Shown here one piece after another: positions 25,718-34,587 of a stretch of 64,000 nt of DNA (within the stretch, counting starts at the first letter, position 1; the number at the start of each line of letters is the position of its first letter). The notes under the pieces are model-generated. The model worked only from the letters and a program-made list of their open reading frames with translations, made no database searches and was not told where the DNA came from. The translations under genes and the position numbers were made by a program. The DNA is from Geobacter sp. AOG1 (GTDB taxonomy: Bacteria > Desulfobacterota > Desulfuromonadia > Geobacterales > Geobacteraceae), in NCBI RefSeq assembly GCF_019972315.1, contig NZ_BLIZ01000001.1:1004513-1068512 (forward strand), in the 5' to 3' direction.

Positions 25718-26518
25718 TTATTTCAGTTCCTTGAGTTTTTCCCTGGCCGGTTTCGCTTCATCCGCCAAGGGAAAATCGTCGATAAGTTTCTTGAACACAT
25801 ACCGAGCGCTCTTGACGTCCCCCAGTTCCCTGAAGGCCATGGCCTGCTTCAGCATGGCCGCCGGAACCTTCTCCTTCCCCGGGAAGTTCTTGATGACCTC
25901 CTGGAATTCAAGGATGGCCTGATCGTAGTTCTTTTCGCTGTAGTAGGTCTCTCCCAGCCAGTAGTGAACATTGGCGGCCAGGTCGTGTTTGGGGAATTTC
26001 TGGAGGAACTGGGTGAAAAGCTCCCGGGCCTTTTGCGGGTCGCCATTCTTGAAGGTGGCGAGCCCCTTCTGGTAGATGGCGTCCGGAGACGCTTCCTCGC
26101 GGGCAATGGTTTCTGACAGACCTTTTTCCAGTTTCGAAAGGCGCTCTTCGATCGCGGTGAAGCGGCGCTCCATGTCCTCGCGCACCAGAGCCAGATCGTC
26201 GGCCGGCTTCTTCGCCAGAAGGGCTGCGTCATCCACCTTGCCGGTCAGCACCTGCAGGTCGACTTTGGCGCTGTCCAGGGTCGCCTGGAGGTCGGCCGCT
26301 CCCCGGCGCAGGGCCTCCATGTCCTTCTGGTATCCCTGGGCCTTTTCCACGATCTCTCGCGCTTCGTTCCGCGTCGCTCCCAGATCTTTGTCCATTTGCA
26401 GCACACGGGTCTTCAGCTCGTCCGTGTCGCGCTGCAGGCTTTCCATTTCCCCCCTGCTGGCACAGCCCGCGACTGCGAGCAGCGTGACCAGGGAGAGTCC
26501 CACGGTATTCAACCGCAT
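25718..26518 (-). CDS. cpoB: Tol-Pal system accessory protein CpoB (YbgF), lipoprotein form
   Basis: 266-residue periplasmic protein that couples the Tol-Pal system with PBP1B-type peptidoglycan synthesis in other proteobacteria. The signal peptide ends in a lipobox (LLAVAGC, Cys19), unlike the E. coli protein, which is soluble. A long coiled coil (about residues 22-140) leads to three TPR units beginning ASPDAIYQKGLATFKNGD and including HYWLGETYYSEKNYDQAI. The start at 26518 (MRLNTVG) is set by AAGGAGG nine bases before it. Three codons upstream an in-frame ATG overlaps that site. Last gene of the tol-pal cluster, separated from pal by a terminator. Confidence 0.9.
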   Translation of the reverse strand: MRLNTVGLSLVTLLAVAGCASRGEMESLQRDTDELKTRVLQMDKDLGATRNEAREIVEKAQGYQKDMEALRRGAADLQATLDSAKVDLQVLTGKVDDAALLAKKPADDLALVREDMERRFTAIEERLSKLEKGLSETIAREEASPDAIYQKGLATFKNGDPQKARELFTQFLQKFPKHDLAANVHYWLGETYYSEKNYDQAILEFQEVIKNFPGKEKVPAAMLKQAMAFRELGDVKSARYVFKKLIDDFPLADEAKPAREKLKELK

Positions 26519-26551
26519 AACCAGCATCCTCCTTGTTTTACCCTTGAAAAA

Positions 26552-26578
26552 AGAGGGGCGTAATTTTTACGCCCCTCT
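26552..26578 (-). terminator. Rho-independent terminator between pal and cpoB
   Basis: On the minus strand the stem AGAGGGGCGTAA/TTACGCCCCTCT is followed by TTTTTT. It lies about 22 bases after the pal stop codon, so cpoB would be partly uncoupled from the tol operon. Confidence 0.85.
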
Positions 26579-26600
26579 CTGATAGTTCCTGAAAACGGAT

Positions 26601-27170
26601 CTATTTGATGATGGCGAATTCGTCACGCCGGTTTTTTGCCCAGGCTGTCTCGTCGTGTCCCTCATCGGCCGGCTTCTCTTTGCCGTAGCTGATGACGGAA
26701 AGCCGTTCTGCAGGAACGCCGAGGGTGACCAGGTAGTTTACGGCGGCCTTAGCCCGCTTTTCGCCAAGGGCAAGGTTGTACTCGTCGGAGCCCCGCTCGT
26801 CACAGTGTCCCTCGACCTGGATTTTGCCCGACAGCTTCTTCAGCAGGATTTCGGCATTTTTCGCCAAGGTGTCACGTGAAACCTGGCTGAGAGTGAAGGA
26901 GTCGAAGTCGAAGTAGATTTTCTCCAGGGCGGATACCGGGGCTACCTGGACCGTCTCTTCCTTGATGGAAGCCGGTGCTTCCTTCACCGTCTGGGGGGTC
27001 ACCGCTTCTTCACGGGGAGCTGCCGGTTGAGCCGGTTTTGGGGCTTGCACTGGCGCAGCCGGCGCAGCGACCGGTTCTTCCTTTTTCACCATTTCTTCTT
27101 TGGCGCAACCGCTGGCAAAGATTACTCCACAACACAATACCATTACACATCTCAACATACCCTTGCGCAT
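26601..27170 (-). CDS. pal: Peptidoglycan-associated lipoprotein Pal
   Basis: 189-residue outer-membrane lipoprotein. The signal peptide ends at a lipobox (FASGC, Cys22), followed by a long Ala/Pro/Glu linker (to about residue 80) and an OmpA-like peptidoglycan-binding domain: IYFDFDSFTLSQVS, VEGHCDERGSDEYN with the diaminopimelate-binding Asp and Arg, LGEKRAKAAVNYL and ISYGKEKP, closing with NRRDEF. Pal anchors the outer membrane to the wall and binds TolB. It lies 145 bases downstream of tolB. Confidence 0.95.
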   Translation of the reverse strand: MRKGMLRCVMVLCCGVIFASGCAKEEMVKKEEPVAAPAAPVQAPKPAQPAAPREEAVTPQTVKEAPASIKEETVQVAPVSALEKIYFDFDSFTLSQVSRDTLAKNAEILLKKLSGKIQVEGHCDERGSDEYNLALGEKRAKAAVNYLVTLGVPAERLSVISYGKEKPADEGHDETAWAKNRRDEFAIIK

Positions 27171-27315
27171 TTTCCTCTCCTTTTTCCGTTAAATAAGGCC
27201 AGGGGCATGGAAGTATCGCAGCCTGCCACGAGGTCTGAACGTTCCTAATTATACATATCCGGAAACTGTTTTCAATGCGTATGATGGGATGGCGCGAAAA
27301 AGTTCCGATTTCCGA

Positions 27316-28599
27316 TTACCAGCGGGGTGACCAAGCGGGATGGGTGTCAGATCCTTTGCCCCGCGAAACCATGACCTGTCCGCTGCCGTCGGCACGCATG
27401 ACGTAAATGGCTTCTCTCCCGCCACGTTGTGAGCTGAAGGTGATGTAGCGGCCGTCGGGAGACCAGCGCGGGTGCTCATTGCTCCCTTGGCTGGTCAACT
27501 GGGTGTCGCCGCTGCCGTCCGGGTTGATGGCAAATATCTGGAAGCCTCCCTGCTGGCGGCAGTAGACAATCCGATCCCCCTTGGGGGACCAGCGGGGGCT
27601 CACGTTATACGCGCCGCTGGTGGTAAGACGGCGCACCCCGCTCCCGTCCGCATTCATGACAAAGACCTGCGGCTTCCCGAGCCGGTCGGACACAAAGGCG
27701 ATCTGCCGGCCGTCGGGGGACCAGGCAGGGGAAACGTCGATGGCGCTGTTATTGGTGAGCCGGGCCAGTTGTTTCCCGTCCTTGCCGATGATGTAGATTT
27801 CGGAATTGCCGTCTTTGCTCATGGCGAGGGCGATCCGGTTGCCGTCCGGACTGTAGGAGGCGGTCACGTTGATCCCGCGGTGTGCCGAGATGCGGGCTTC
27901 TTTGCCGCTGAAGATGTCACGGCGGTAGAGATCGGGATTCCCCTTTTTGTAGGAGGTGTAGATGATTTCTTTGCCGGAGGGGGAAAAGTCCGGGTTAAGG
28001 TTGATGGAGCCGTTGCGGGAAAGGCGCTGAACGTTGTACCCGTCGTAATCCATCAGGTAAAGTTCCTTGTTGCCGGTCTGTTTTGAAACGAAGGCGATCT
28101 TGCCGGTGAAGGGTCCCCGCTCGCCGGTCGTCACCTGCATGATCTCGTCGGAAAAGGTGTGGGCTATGCGGCGCAGGTCGGTGACGCTGCCGCTGTAACG
28201 TTTGGCGGCCAGTTCCTGCCCGCGGGTAACGTCGTAGAGCCTGCATTCAAGGGTAAGGGTGGTCCCGGAAACGGTATATCCCGATTTTATGAGGAGGTCG
28301 GCCCCGGCTCCCTTCCAGGAGTCGAAACTGAAATCGCCCGGCCGAATGCCGCTCTTCGAATCGGTCGGGGTGGTTGCCATCACGGAGAACGGCCCGGCAA
28401 GGGTCATGTCGAACCGGAACAATTCTGCGATGTCCCGGGCAATGCCGGTGTTCTCCCCGCCGGACAGGGGGACGGGGTTGGCAACGGCCAGCTGCAGCTG
28501 CCGGTTGCCGGGTGCGGTGACTTCGAGGTAACTCTGCCCCGCAGAGATCGTGATGGGGAGAATTGCCAGTAATGCGACGATGCAAATGATCTTCTTCAC
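27316..28599 (-). CDS. tolB: Tol-Pal translocation protein TolB
   Basis: 427-residue periplasmic protein with a signal peptide (MKKIICIVALLAILPITISAG). An N-terminal alpha/beta domain (about 22-160) is followed by a six-bladed propeller whose blades carry the usual WSPDGRQIAFVSDR, WSPKGDRIVYCRQQ and WSPDGRYITFSSQR repeats and end with HPAWSPRW. TolB links Pal to TolA during outer-membrane invagination. Its ATG overlaps the tolA stop by four bases, as expected for translational coupling. Confidence 0.96.
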   Translation of the reverse strand: MKKIICIVALLAILPITISAGQSYLEVTAPGNRQLQLAVANPVPLSGGENTGIARDIAELFRFDMTLAGPFSVMATTPTDSKSGIRPGDFSFDSWKGAGADLLIKSGYTVSGTTLTLECRLYDVTRGQELAAKRYSGSVTDLRRIAHTFSDEIMQVTTGERGPFTGKIAFVSKQTGNKELYLMDYDGYNVQRLSRNGSINLNPDFSPSGKEIIYTSYKKGNPDLYRRDIFSGKEARISAHRGINVTASYSPDGNRIALAMSKDGNSEIYIIGKDGKQLARLTNNSAIDVSPAWSPDGRQIAFVSDRLGKPQVFVMNADGSGVRRLTTSGAYNVSPRWSPKGDRIVYCRQQGGFQIFAINPDGSGDTQLTSQGSNEHPRWSPDGRYITFSSQRGGREAIYVMRADGSGQVMVSRGKGSDTHPAWSPRW

Positions 28600-29360
28600 T
28601 GTTTACCGATCCCTTGGGGCTTGAACAGAAAGCCCTGCTCGAATTCCGTACCGCCCGGAGGGGGAGGAAAGCTTTTCTCCGCCTTGGTGATGGTGTCGAT
28701 GACGGAGGCCTCGAAAATCCTGTCTCCGGAGCTCCGTTCGATCCGGTAACGAAGTAGCCGGCCGTTACGGCCAATGGTTAACCGTACGACGACCACCGGG
28801 TTTTTGCTCTGATAGGCGATGGTGGTGCGGAACGTGTCCTGGAGCCGGGAGTGGATGTAACTGGCGTAATCGCTTCCCGCCTCCTTTCCCGTTCCTGTCG
28901 GCATGCCGGCTTGACCCTTGCCGGTGCCGGCTGCCTTGCTTTTCAAGGCTTCCAGGGCTGCCGCCTGGTGCCGTGCCTCGGTAGTTCTCTCCAGTTGCTT
29001 GAGCCGCTCCTCGAATTCCCGGCCCGTCTCTTCCGGTGTCCCCTTGACGGATGGCTTGGTAGCAGGGGCTCCTGCGACGGTTTTGGGGGTCGTCTTCGCA
29101 GGCAGGTGCATGGTTTGCGGTGGGGCCGGAGGCTGGGGCACCGCTCCCGTCTGGCTACCGGCGACGGTCGGGCTCCCCGCCTGGGGGTGGGCCACCGGCA
29201 AATTCACCATGTCCACGTAGTAGACCGGTGCTTCCTGCAGGTGTGGCGCCAGGATGAGCCCCGAATAGGTGATGACGAAAAAGAGGGCCAGATGCATCAC
29301 GAACGAGAACGTCATGGATGCACCGAACCCTCCGGTTTTTATCTGCGGACGGCGGTTCAT
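28596..29360 (-). CDS. tolA: TolA/TonB-type energy transducer
   Basis: 254-residue protein with one N-terminal membrane span (MTFSFVMHLALFFVITYSGLIL), a proline/alanine/threonine-rich and then helical periplasmic linker (about 55-155), and a C-terminal TonB/TolA-like domain: SYIHSRLQDTFRTTIAYQSK, VVVRLTIGRNGRLLRYRIERSSG, DTITKAEKSFPPPP. It transmits proton-motive force from TolQR to Pal and TolB. I name it TolA because of its place between tolR and tolB. The domain by itself could be called TonB. It overlaps tolR and tolB by four bases each. Confidence 0.9.
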   Translation of the reverse strand: MNRRPQIKTGGFGASMTFSFVMHLALFFVITYSGLILAPHLQEAPVYYVDMVNLPVAHPQAGSPTVAGSQTGAVPQPPAPPQTMHLPAKTTPKTVAGAPATKPSVKGTPEETGREFEERLKQLERTTEARHQAAALEALKSKAAGTGKGQAGMPTGTGKEAGSDYASYIHSRLQDTFRTTIAYQSKNPVVVVRLTIGRNGRLLRYRIERSSGDRIFEASVIDTITKAEKSFPPPPGGTEFEQGFLFKPQGIGKQ

Positions 29361-29776
29361 CTCCTCCCGGCGGGCTCCGTAACCATCCCGAGCCGCTCGA
29401 TGCCGGCTCCCTTGATCTCCGCCATGGTCTTGACTACTTCCCCGTAGGGGACATCCTGGTCAGCCTTGAGAAAGACCTCCTTCTTCGTCCGGTTGGCAAA
29501 GATGGCAGTCAGACGGCTGCGCAGTTCGGTTCCGGCGACCGGTTCCTTGTTGATGAACAGCCGGTTCCCCTTGTCGATGGAGACGATGACGGTCTCCTCC
29601 TGGGCGGGCAGAGCCTTGGTGTCGGCTTTCGGCAGGTTGACCTGAACCCCTTGCTGCATCATGGGGGCGGTAACCATGAAGATGACGAGGAGGACGAGCA
29701 TGACGTCCACCAGGGGGGTGACGTTGATCTGCGACATGGTCCCCCGGTCGCTGTTGTTATGACTTCCCATTCCCAT
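29357..29776 (-). CDS. tolR: ExbD/TolR biopolymer transport protein
   Basis: 139-residue protein. Typical N-terminus INVTPLVDVMLVLLVIFMV contains the membrane aspartate of the proton channel. The periplasmic part has VQVNLPKADTK, VIVSIDKGNRLFINKEPV and VFLKADQDVPYGEVVKTMAEIK. It forms the motor with TolQ in the inner membrane. Nine bases separate it from tolQ and it overlaps tolA. Confidence 0.96.
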   Translation of the reverse strand: MGMGSHNNSDRGTMSQINVTPLVDVMLVLLVIFMVTAPMMQQGVQVNLPKADTKALPAQEETVIVSIDKGNRLFINKEPVAGTELRSRLTAIFANRTKKEVFLKADQDVPYGEVVKTMAEIKGAGIERLGMVTEPAGRR

Positions 29777-29785
29777 GCTTCCCCC

Positions 29786-30460
29786 CTATTTCTTGGCGAA
29801 GCTGCGCTGCACGATGTTGAGGAACTCGGTGGAGAAGCTGTCCATCTCTCCGATGAGCACCCTGATCTTGTGCTGGAAGTGATTGTATCCCATGACTGCC
29901 GGGATGGCGGCCACCAGGCCGATGGCCGTGGCGATGAGGGCCTCGGCGATGCCGGGGGCGACGACTGCCAGGGAAGCGGAACCGGTCTCGCCGATCCCCT
30001 TGAAGGCGGTCATGATCCCCCAGACCGTTCCGAACAGACCGATGAAGGGGGCAGTGGCGCCGGTGGTGGCGAGGAACGTCGTGTACTTCTCGAGGCGGGT
30101 GATTTCCGAGGTGGTGGCGCGGCGCAGGGAGCGGGATATATTGTCGATCCCTCCCAGGTCGGTGCTGATCACGTCCGGCTCTTCCTTCTGTTCCCCCCGG
30201 TCCATGAGCTTCTTCAACTCTCCGTACCCTTCGCTGAAGAGGACGGTGAGGGGAGAGTTGGCGAACCGGTCGACCTGGGCGTTGATGGCGTCAAAACGCT
30301 TGGTTTTCCAGAAAAACTCCAGGAACCGCTCCGACTCGCTGTTGGCGCGGTGGACCTGGAGCAGTTTGTAGAAGATGATGGCCCAGGAGACGACGGAAAA
30401 GTAGAGGAGAATCAGTAGCACCAGTTTTACGACCAGGCCGGTCCCGGCAAAGAATGTCAC
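29786..30460 (-). CDS. tolQ: MotA/TolQ/ExbB proton channel protein
   Basis: 224-residue inner-membrane protein with three helices: residues 8-30, about 122-145 and 165-190. The conserved second and third spans read FLATTGATAPFIGLFGTVWG and PGIAEALIATAIGLVAAIPA, with the threonine and the E-A-L residues of the proton path. It starts at GTG 30460 with GGAGG eight bases upstream, below a TTGACT-N17-TATTTT promoter. First gene of the tolQRAB-pal operon. Confidence 0.95.
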   Translation of the reverse strand: MTFFAGTGLVVKLVLLILLYFSVVSWAIIFYKLLQVHRANSESERFLEFFWKTKRFDAINAQVDRFANSPLTVLFSEGYGELKKLMDRGEQKEEPDVISTDLGGIDNISRSLRRATTSEITRLEKYTTFLATTGATAPFIGLFGTVWGIMTAFKGIGETGSASLAVVAPGIAEALIATAIGLVAAIPAVMGYNHFQHKIRVLIGEMDSFSTEFLNIVQRSFAKK

Positions 30461-30498
30461 GGTAGGTACCTCCGCTGTTGGTAGGAGTAAACTCCCCG

Positions 30499-30527
30499 AA
30501 AATATTACGTACCCCGGGGGAAGTCAA
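30499..30527 (-). promoter_or_regulatory. Sigma-70-type promoter of the tol-pal operon
   Basis: Minus strand TTGACT (30522-30527), 17 bases, TATTTT (30499-30504). Between them is a GC-rich palindrome (CCCCCGGGG), a possible operator. Confidence 0.55.
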
Positions 30528-30544
30528 TACGATTTTTGCCTTTA

Positions 30545-30594
30545 CAGGGACAGGCTTCGTGCCTGCCCTGATGATGGGGTCCCACAGGTAATGC
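30545..30594. repeat. Two adjacent stem-loops between the amidase gene and the tol promoter
   Basis: First hairpin: CAGGGACAGGC (30545-30555) with GCCTGCCCTG (30561-30570), one bulged base. Second: CCCACAGG (30581-30588) pairs with CCTGTGGG about eight bases further on. They lie 3' of the nitrilase-family gene on the minus strand and upstream of tolQ. No T run follows. Confidence 0.6.
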
Positions 30595-30610
30595 CCCTGT
30601 GGGATGCCCG

Positions 30611-31390
30611 TCAGTAGTATTCCTGCTTCCGGTCCCGGAAGCAGGGTATCTGCTGGCGCCAGTTCTCCATGACGCTGAAGTCGAGGGTGGCGGTCAGTTC
30701 GCAGCTTTCGTACCCCCCCTCAGCCAGGACTTCTCCCTTCGGGTCGATTATCAGGCTCATGCCGAAGAAGTCCAGCTTGCCGACTATGCCGCAGCAGTTG
30801 GCGGCAATGACGAACAGCTGGTTTTCGATGGCCCGGGCACGGAGCAGGGTTCGCCAGTGCTCTTCCCGCGGCTTCGGCCATTCGCCGGGAACGACGATGA
30901 TTTCCGCCCCCTCCAGCGCAAGGCGACGGGCCAGTTCGGGGAAGCGCAGATCGTAACAGATGAACACACCGATCCTGCCAATGCTGGTATCCGTTACCAG
31001 CCAGGAGTCACCGCCGGTGAAGGAGCGGTCCTCGTTCATCAGCGAGAAGAGATGGATTTTGCGATACGTTCCCGCCAGCCGCCCCCGGTCAAACAGGTAG
31101 GCGGTATTGCAGACCTTGTCGCCGTCCGGCTCGGGCAGACTACCCACCAGTACCATGCCGTATTCTGCCGAAAGCCGTCCCATCTCCTCCACCAGTTCCG
31201 GCGTGCGTGCGGCAAGGGCGTTCAGTTCCCGGTAGGCAAAGCCGCAGCTCCACATCTCCGGCAGCACCGCCAGCTGGCATCCCTCCCCGGCCAGGCGGGC
31301 GAGCGCACTCCGCACATGCTCCACGTTGGCATCGATATCTCCCAGCTGTATGGTGAACTGCACGGCGGCGGCCTTGATCACACGGGACAT
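30611..31390 (-). CDS. Nitrilase-superfamily amidase (omega-amidase-like)
   Basis: 259-residue carbon-nitrogen hydrolase. The catalytic triad is complete: Glu in LAVLPEMWSCGF, Lys in GTYRKIHLF and Cys in GVFICYDLRFPEL. ENQLFVIAANCCG and MSLIIDPKGEVLAEGG match the omega-amidase/YafV branch, which deaminates alpha-ketoglutaramate and related repair substrates. The exact substrate is not proven by sequence. It is divergent from hemW. Its own 3' end faces the tol operon promoter with two stem-loops between. Confidence 0.92.
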   Translation of the reverse strand: MSRVIKAAAVQFTIQLGDIDANVEHVRSALARLAGEGCQLAVLPEMWSCGFAYRELNALAARTPELVEEMGRLSAEYGMVLVGSLPEPDGDKVCNTAYLFDRGRLAGTYRKIHLFSLMNEDRSFTGGDSWLVTDTSIGRIGVFICYDLRFPELARRLALEGAEIIVVPGEWPKPREEHWRTLLRARAIENQLFVIAANCCGIVGKLDFFGMSLIIDPKGEVLAEGGYESCELTATLDFSVMENWRQQIPCFRDRKQEYY

Positions 31391-31509
31391 GGGGGAACCT
31401 CCTTCCGGGTCAATCGCACGAGTGCCGCAAGTTTACCGGCAAGTGACCTGTATTTCAACAAGATATTAAATTTGGACATGGGAAGGGGGATGTACTACTA
31501 TCGTTGACC

Positions 31510-32655
31510 ATGGACTGTGCCCTCTACATCCATTTCCCCTTCTGTGTCCGGAAATGCCTCTACTGCGACTTCGGCTCCCTGGCTGGTTCATCCATCTCCC
31601 CCGAAGAGTATGTCGCTGTACTGATGCGGGAGCTGGAACTGCGTGCGGCAACCCTTGATGGGACGGTAACGGCTTCTACCCTTTACTTCGGGGGAGGCAC
31701 CCCTTCGCTCATGGCTTCGGAGTCTGTGAAGTTGGTGATCGACTGGGCGCGGCGGTGGTACGGGCTTTTGCCGGGCGCGGAAGTGACCCTGGAGGCAAAT
31801 CCCGGCACCATCGACCGGGAAAAGCTTGCCGGTTACCGGGCGGCAGGGGTAAATCGTCTGTCGCTGGGAGTACAGTCCTTCGACGATGCCATCTTGGGCC
31901 GGCTCGGCCGACTCCATACGGCGCGGCAGGCAGCTGATGCGGTAACCCTGGCCCGACAGGCGGGATTTGCCAATCTCGGCATCGACCTGATCCATGGGCT
32001 TCCCGGCCAGTCGGTCGCCATGTGGCGGGATGACCTGGCACGGGCCGTCGATCTCGCCCCCGAGCATATTTCCGCCTATGGCCTTACGGTGGAGGAGGGA
32101 ACCCCGTTTCACGATCTGGCCCGTAATGGGCAACTCGACCTGCCTGACGAGGACACGGCGTTGGAGATGCTGGAGATGACATCCGACCTTCTCCGTGAGA
32201 CCGGCTACGAACAGTACGAGATATCCAACTTCGCCCGGCCGGGGTGCCGCTCCCGTCACAACCAGGTCTACTGGCACCGTGGCGAGTATCTCGGGTTCGG
32301 GGCGGGGGCCCATTCCTTCCTGAGGATGGGTGGGTGGGGACGGCGGTGGCACAATCCGCGCCAGCCCGCAGTCTATATGCAGGCCATGGCCGACGGGCTG
32401 CCACCGGCGGAGGAACCGTTCACCCTCGACCGCCACGATGCCATGGCGGAGTTCATGTTTCTCGGCTTGCGGCTCCTGGAGGGAATCGAGCTGTCCCGTT
32501 TCCGGGAGGAATTTGGGGTGGCGGTGAACGAGGCCTATGGGGCGGAAGTGGACTACCTGACGACGTCCGGCCTGCTGGAGCTGGTCGATGACAGGCTGAG
32601 GCTCACCCGGGCCGGGCTTCCCCTGGCAAATCAGGTTTTTCAGCGCTTCCTCTAA
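31510..32655 (+). CDS. hemW: Radical SAM haem chaperone HemW (HemN-like)
   Basis: 381-residue radical SAM protein. The cluster motif is C-x3-C-x2-C at residues 12, 16 and 19 (FCVRKCLYC), with YFGGGTPSLM and NRLSLGVQSFDD as downstream radical SAM elements, and SAYGLTVEEGTPFHDL and YEISNFARPG in the HemN-like C-terminal domain. HemW carries haem to respiratory enzymes and is not a coproporphyrinogen oxidase, which has an extra N-terminal cysteine. The start is the ATG at 31510. A TTG two codons earlier is possible. No good ribosome site is seen. Confidence 0.92.
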   Translation: MDCALYIHFPFCVRKCLYCDFGSLAGSSISPEEYVAVLMRELELRAATLDGTVTASTLYFGGGTPSLMASESVKLVIDWARRWYGLLPGAEVTLEANPGTIDREKLAGYRAAGVNRLSLGVQSFDDAILGRLGRLHTARQAADAVTLARQAGFANLGIDLIHGLPGQSVAMWRDDLARAVDLAPEHISAYGLTVEEGTPFHDLARNGQLDLPDEDTALEMLEMTSDLLRETGYEQYEISNFARPGCRSRHNQVYWHRGEYLGFGAGAHSFLRMGGWGRRWHNPRQPAVYMQAMADGLPPAEEPFTLDRHDAMAEFMFLGLRLLEGIELSRFREEFGVAVNEAYGAEVDYLTTSGLLELVDDRLRLTRAGLPLANQVFQRFL

Positions 32656-32668
32656 CGGGTAAATCCCC

Positions 32669-32697
32669 TTGACAAACCGGGCGTTTGTTATTAGATT
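32669..32697 (+). promoter_or_regulatory. Promoter of the hrcA-grpE-dnaK-dnaJ cluster
   Basis: TTGACA (32669-32674), 17 bases, TAGATT (32692-32697). The CIRCE operator begins ten bases downstream and so covers the transcription start. Confidence 0.75.
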
Positions 32698-32706
32698 GGG
32701 ACGGTA

Positions 32707-32733
32707 TTAGCACTCGGAAATGATGAGTGCTAA
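32707..32733 (+). promoter_or_regulatory. CIRCE operator (HrcA binding site)
   Basis: TTAGCACTC, nine-base spacer, GAGTGCTAA: a perfect match to the CIRCE consensus, located 21 bases before the hrcA ATG. HrcA would repress its own operon here and release it on heat stress when GroEL is occupied. Confidence 0.97.
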
Positions 32734-32754
32734 TATTTTTTTGAGGGCGATTTT

Positions 32755-33786
32755 ATGCGCGACAACCTGACAGAGCGGAGCAAGCAGATCCTCGAGGCGA
32801 TCATCGAGGATTACATTGTGACGGCCGAACCGGTGGGGAGCCGAACCGTCACCCGCCGGCACGGCCTCAGCCTGTCGCCGGCTACGGTGCGCAATGTCAT
32901 GGCCGATTTGGAGGAGATGGGGTTTCTCGCCTCTCCCCATACGTCGGCGGGAAGGGTGCCGACCGACAAGGCCTACCGCCTCTATGTCGACTCCCTTCTC
33001 GGTGTCCGGAAGGTGGCGCGGGAGGAGCGGGAGGAGATCCGCAAGCACTGCAGTCTCACAGGGAAGGACATCGGCGAGGTCCTCCACGAGACGAGCCGGA
33101 TGCTCTCCTCCGTTTCCCACTACATGGGAATCGTGGTGGCACCCCACTTTGCCGCCAACGTGCTCCGGCATCTGGAGTTCGTCAAGCTGGGGGGGCGGCG
33201 GATACTGGTCATCCTGGTCTCCCAGAGCGGCTCCGTGCAGAACAAGATCGTCGAAACGGCGGACGATTTCTCCAGTAACGACCTGGTCCGGATGTCCAAC
33301 TACCTCAACGAGCTTCTTGCCGGCCTGACCATTGCCCAGGTGCGCAACCGCCTCCTGGAGGAGATGGAGAACGCCAAGACAAGGTACGATGCCCTCCTGT
33401 CCAAGGCCCTCCAGCTTTCCCAGCAGAGCCTGCCGGACAAGGATTCGGAGGTGTTCATCGAGGGGCAGTCCAACATCCTGGAACTTCCGGAATTCGCCGA
33501 CGTCGGCAGGATGAAAGAGATATTCCGGGCGTTCGAGGAGAAGGGGCAACTTGTCGGCCTCCTCGATCAGTGCCTCGGTGCACAGGGGATCAATATTTTC
33601 ATCGGCGCCGAGTCCCGACTGAGCCAGATGGCGGGGCTGAGCGTCATTACTTCGACCTACATGACCGGCCGCAACACCCTCGGGGTGCTCGGCGTTATCG
33701 GTCCGACACGCATGGGGTACGCCAAGGTGATTCCCATTGTCGACTATACGGCGAAGATGGTCAGCCGGCTCCTGGAGATGGAGTAG
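32755..33786 (+). CDS. hrcA: Heat-inducible transcription repressor HrcA
   Basis: 343-residue CIRCE-binding repressor. The N-terminal winged helix contains RSKQILEAIIEDYIVTAEPV, SPATVRNVMADLEEMG and PHTSAGRVPTDKAYR. A GAF-like dimerisation domain follows (about 95-330) with SVSHYMGIVVAP and GRNTLGVLGVIGPTRMGY at the end. It is the first gene of its operon, controlled by the CIRCE element immediately upstream, and is followed by grpE after 52 bases. Confidence 0.97.
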   Translation: MRDNLTERSKQILEAIIEDYIVTAEPVGSRTVTRRHGLSLSPATVRNVMADLEEMGFLASPHTSAGRVPTDKAYRLYVDSLLGVRKVAREEREEIRKHCSLTGKDIGEVLHETSRMLSSVSHYMGIVVAPHFAANVLRHLEFVKLGGRRILVILVSQSGSVQNKIVETADDFSSNDLVRMSNYLNELLAGLTIAQVRNRLLEEMENAKTRYDALLSKALQLSQQSLPDKDSEVFIEGQSNILELPEFADVGRMKEIFRAFEEKGQLVGLLDQCLGAQGINIFIGAESRLSQMAGLSVITSTYMTGRNTLGVLGVIGPTRMGYAKVIPIVDYTAKMVSRLLEME

Positions 33787-33838
33787 CCGCCCCGACCGCT
33801 GCCGTCGGGCATTGATGTAATCCAAGGGAGATAGGACG

Positions 33839-34423
33839 ATGGACAAGAAAAAACATACGGAACAACACCATACTACGCCAGCCGGCGACGCGCCCCAGCC
33901 GTCACCGGAACCGGCCGCCGTTCCGCCCGAAGCAACGGCTTCCGTTGACGAGCGCCTGAAGCAACTGGAAGAGGCCCTGGCGACAAAGGAAGCGGAGGCG
34001 GCGGCAAACTGGGACAAGTTCGTCCGGGAGCGGGCCGATCTGGAAAATTATCGGCGGCGGGTCCAGAAGGAGAAGGAAGAGCTTCTCAAGTACGGGAACG
34101 AGGCGCTCCTTCTCGAAATCCTGCCGGTCCTCGACAACATGGAGCGGGCGCTGGCCCACTCGGGTGAGGAGAGCCAGAACGCGGTGATCGAAGGGGTGCG
34201 GATGACCCACGCCATGCTCCTTGGGGCACTGAAAAAGTTCGGCGTTTCCCCCATCGAGACCGGCCGGGGGACCGTCTTCGACCCGGCCTTCCACCAGGCC
34301 ATGTGCCAGGTGGAGTCAGACGATCTCCCTGCCAACATGGTGGTGGAGGAGTTACAGAAAGGGTATCTGCTCAACGAACGGCTTCTCAGGCCGGCCATGG
34401 TATCGGTAACAAAAAATCAGTGA
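33839..34423 (+). CDS. grpE: Nucleotide exchange factor GrpE
   Basis: 194-residue co-chaperone of DnaK. A low-complexity Pro/Ala/Glu N-terminus (about 1-45) precedes the long coiled coil ([39 protein letters not shown]) and the C-terminal beta domain with the signature [20 protein letters not shown] and [29 protein letters not shown] lies before its ATG. Between it and dnaK are 164 bases with GC-rich hairpins. Confidence 0.97.
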   Translation: MDKKKHTEQHHTTPAGDAPQPSPEPAAVPPEATASVDERLKQLEEALATKEAEAAANWDKFVRERADLENYRRRVQKEKEELLKYGNEALLLEILPVLDNMERALAHSGEESQNAVIEGVRMTHAMLLGALKKFGVSPIETGRGTVFDPAFHQAMCQVESDDLPANMVVEELQKGYLLNERLLRPAMVSVTKNQ

Positions 34424-34587
34424 CCCGGGACCGGTGCCCGGTGAACCGAGCCATGGAATAGAGGCCTTTTCCGGACCCCGGTTCCCGGACCCGGAATTTA
34501 CCGCATATATTTTTCGCGTTCCCCCTTGTTTTTCCACGGGGGGATGCCTAGCTTGATCATAGATATTTCACAAGGAGGAGCACCTGT
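34424..34587. other. grpE-dnaK spacer with GC-rich hairpins
   Basis: 164 bases without a gene. Visible are CCGGG/CCCGG repeats (34425-34500, related to GGACCCCGGTTCCCGGACCC) and a CCCCC (34521-34525)/GGGGGG (34538-34543) hairpin, then AAGGAGGAG before dnaK. No clear sigma-32 or second CIRCE element is present. The hairpins may adjust dnaK mRNA stability. Confidence 0.4.

Noticed and set aside
34424-34587. Separate heat-shock promoter (sigma-32 or second CIRCE) for dnaK
   Set aside because: No CCCCAT-type -10 or TTAGCACTC half-site. The CTTG and GGGG bases there are better explained by a hairpin.
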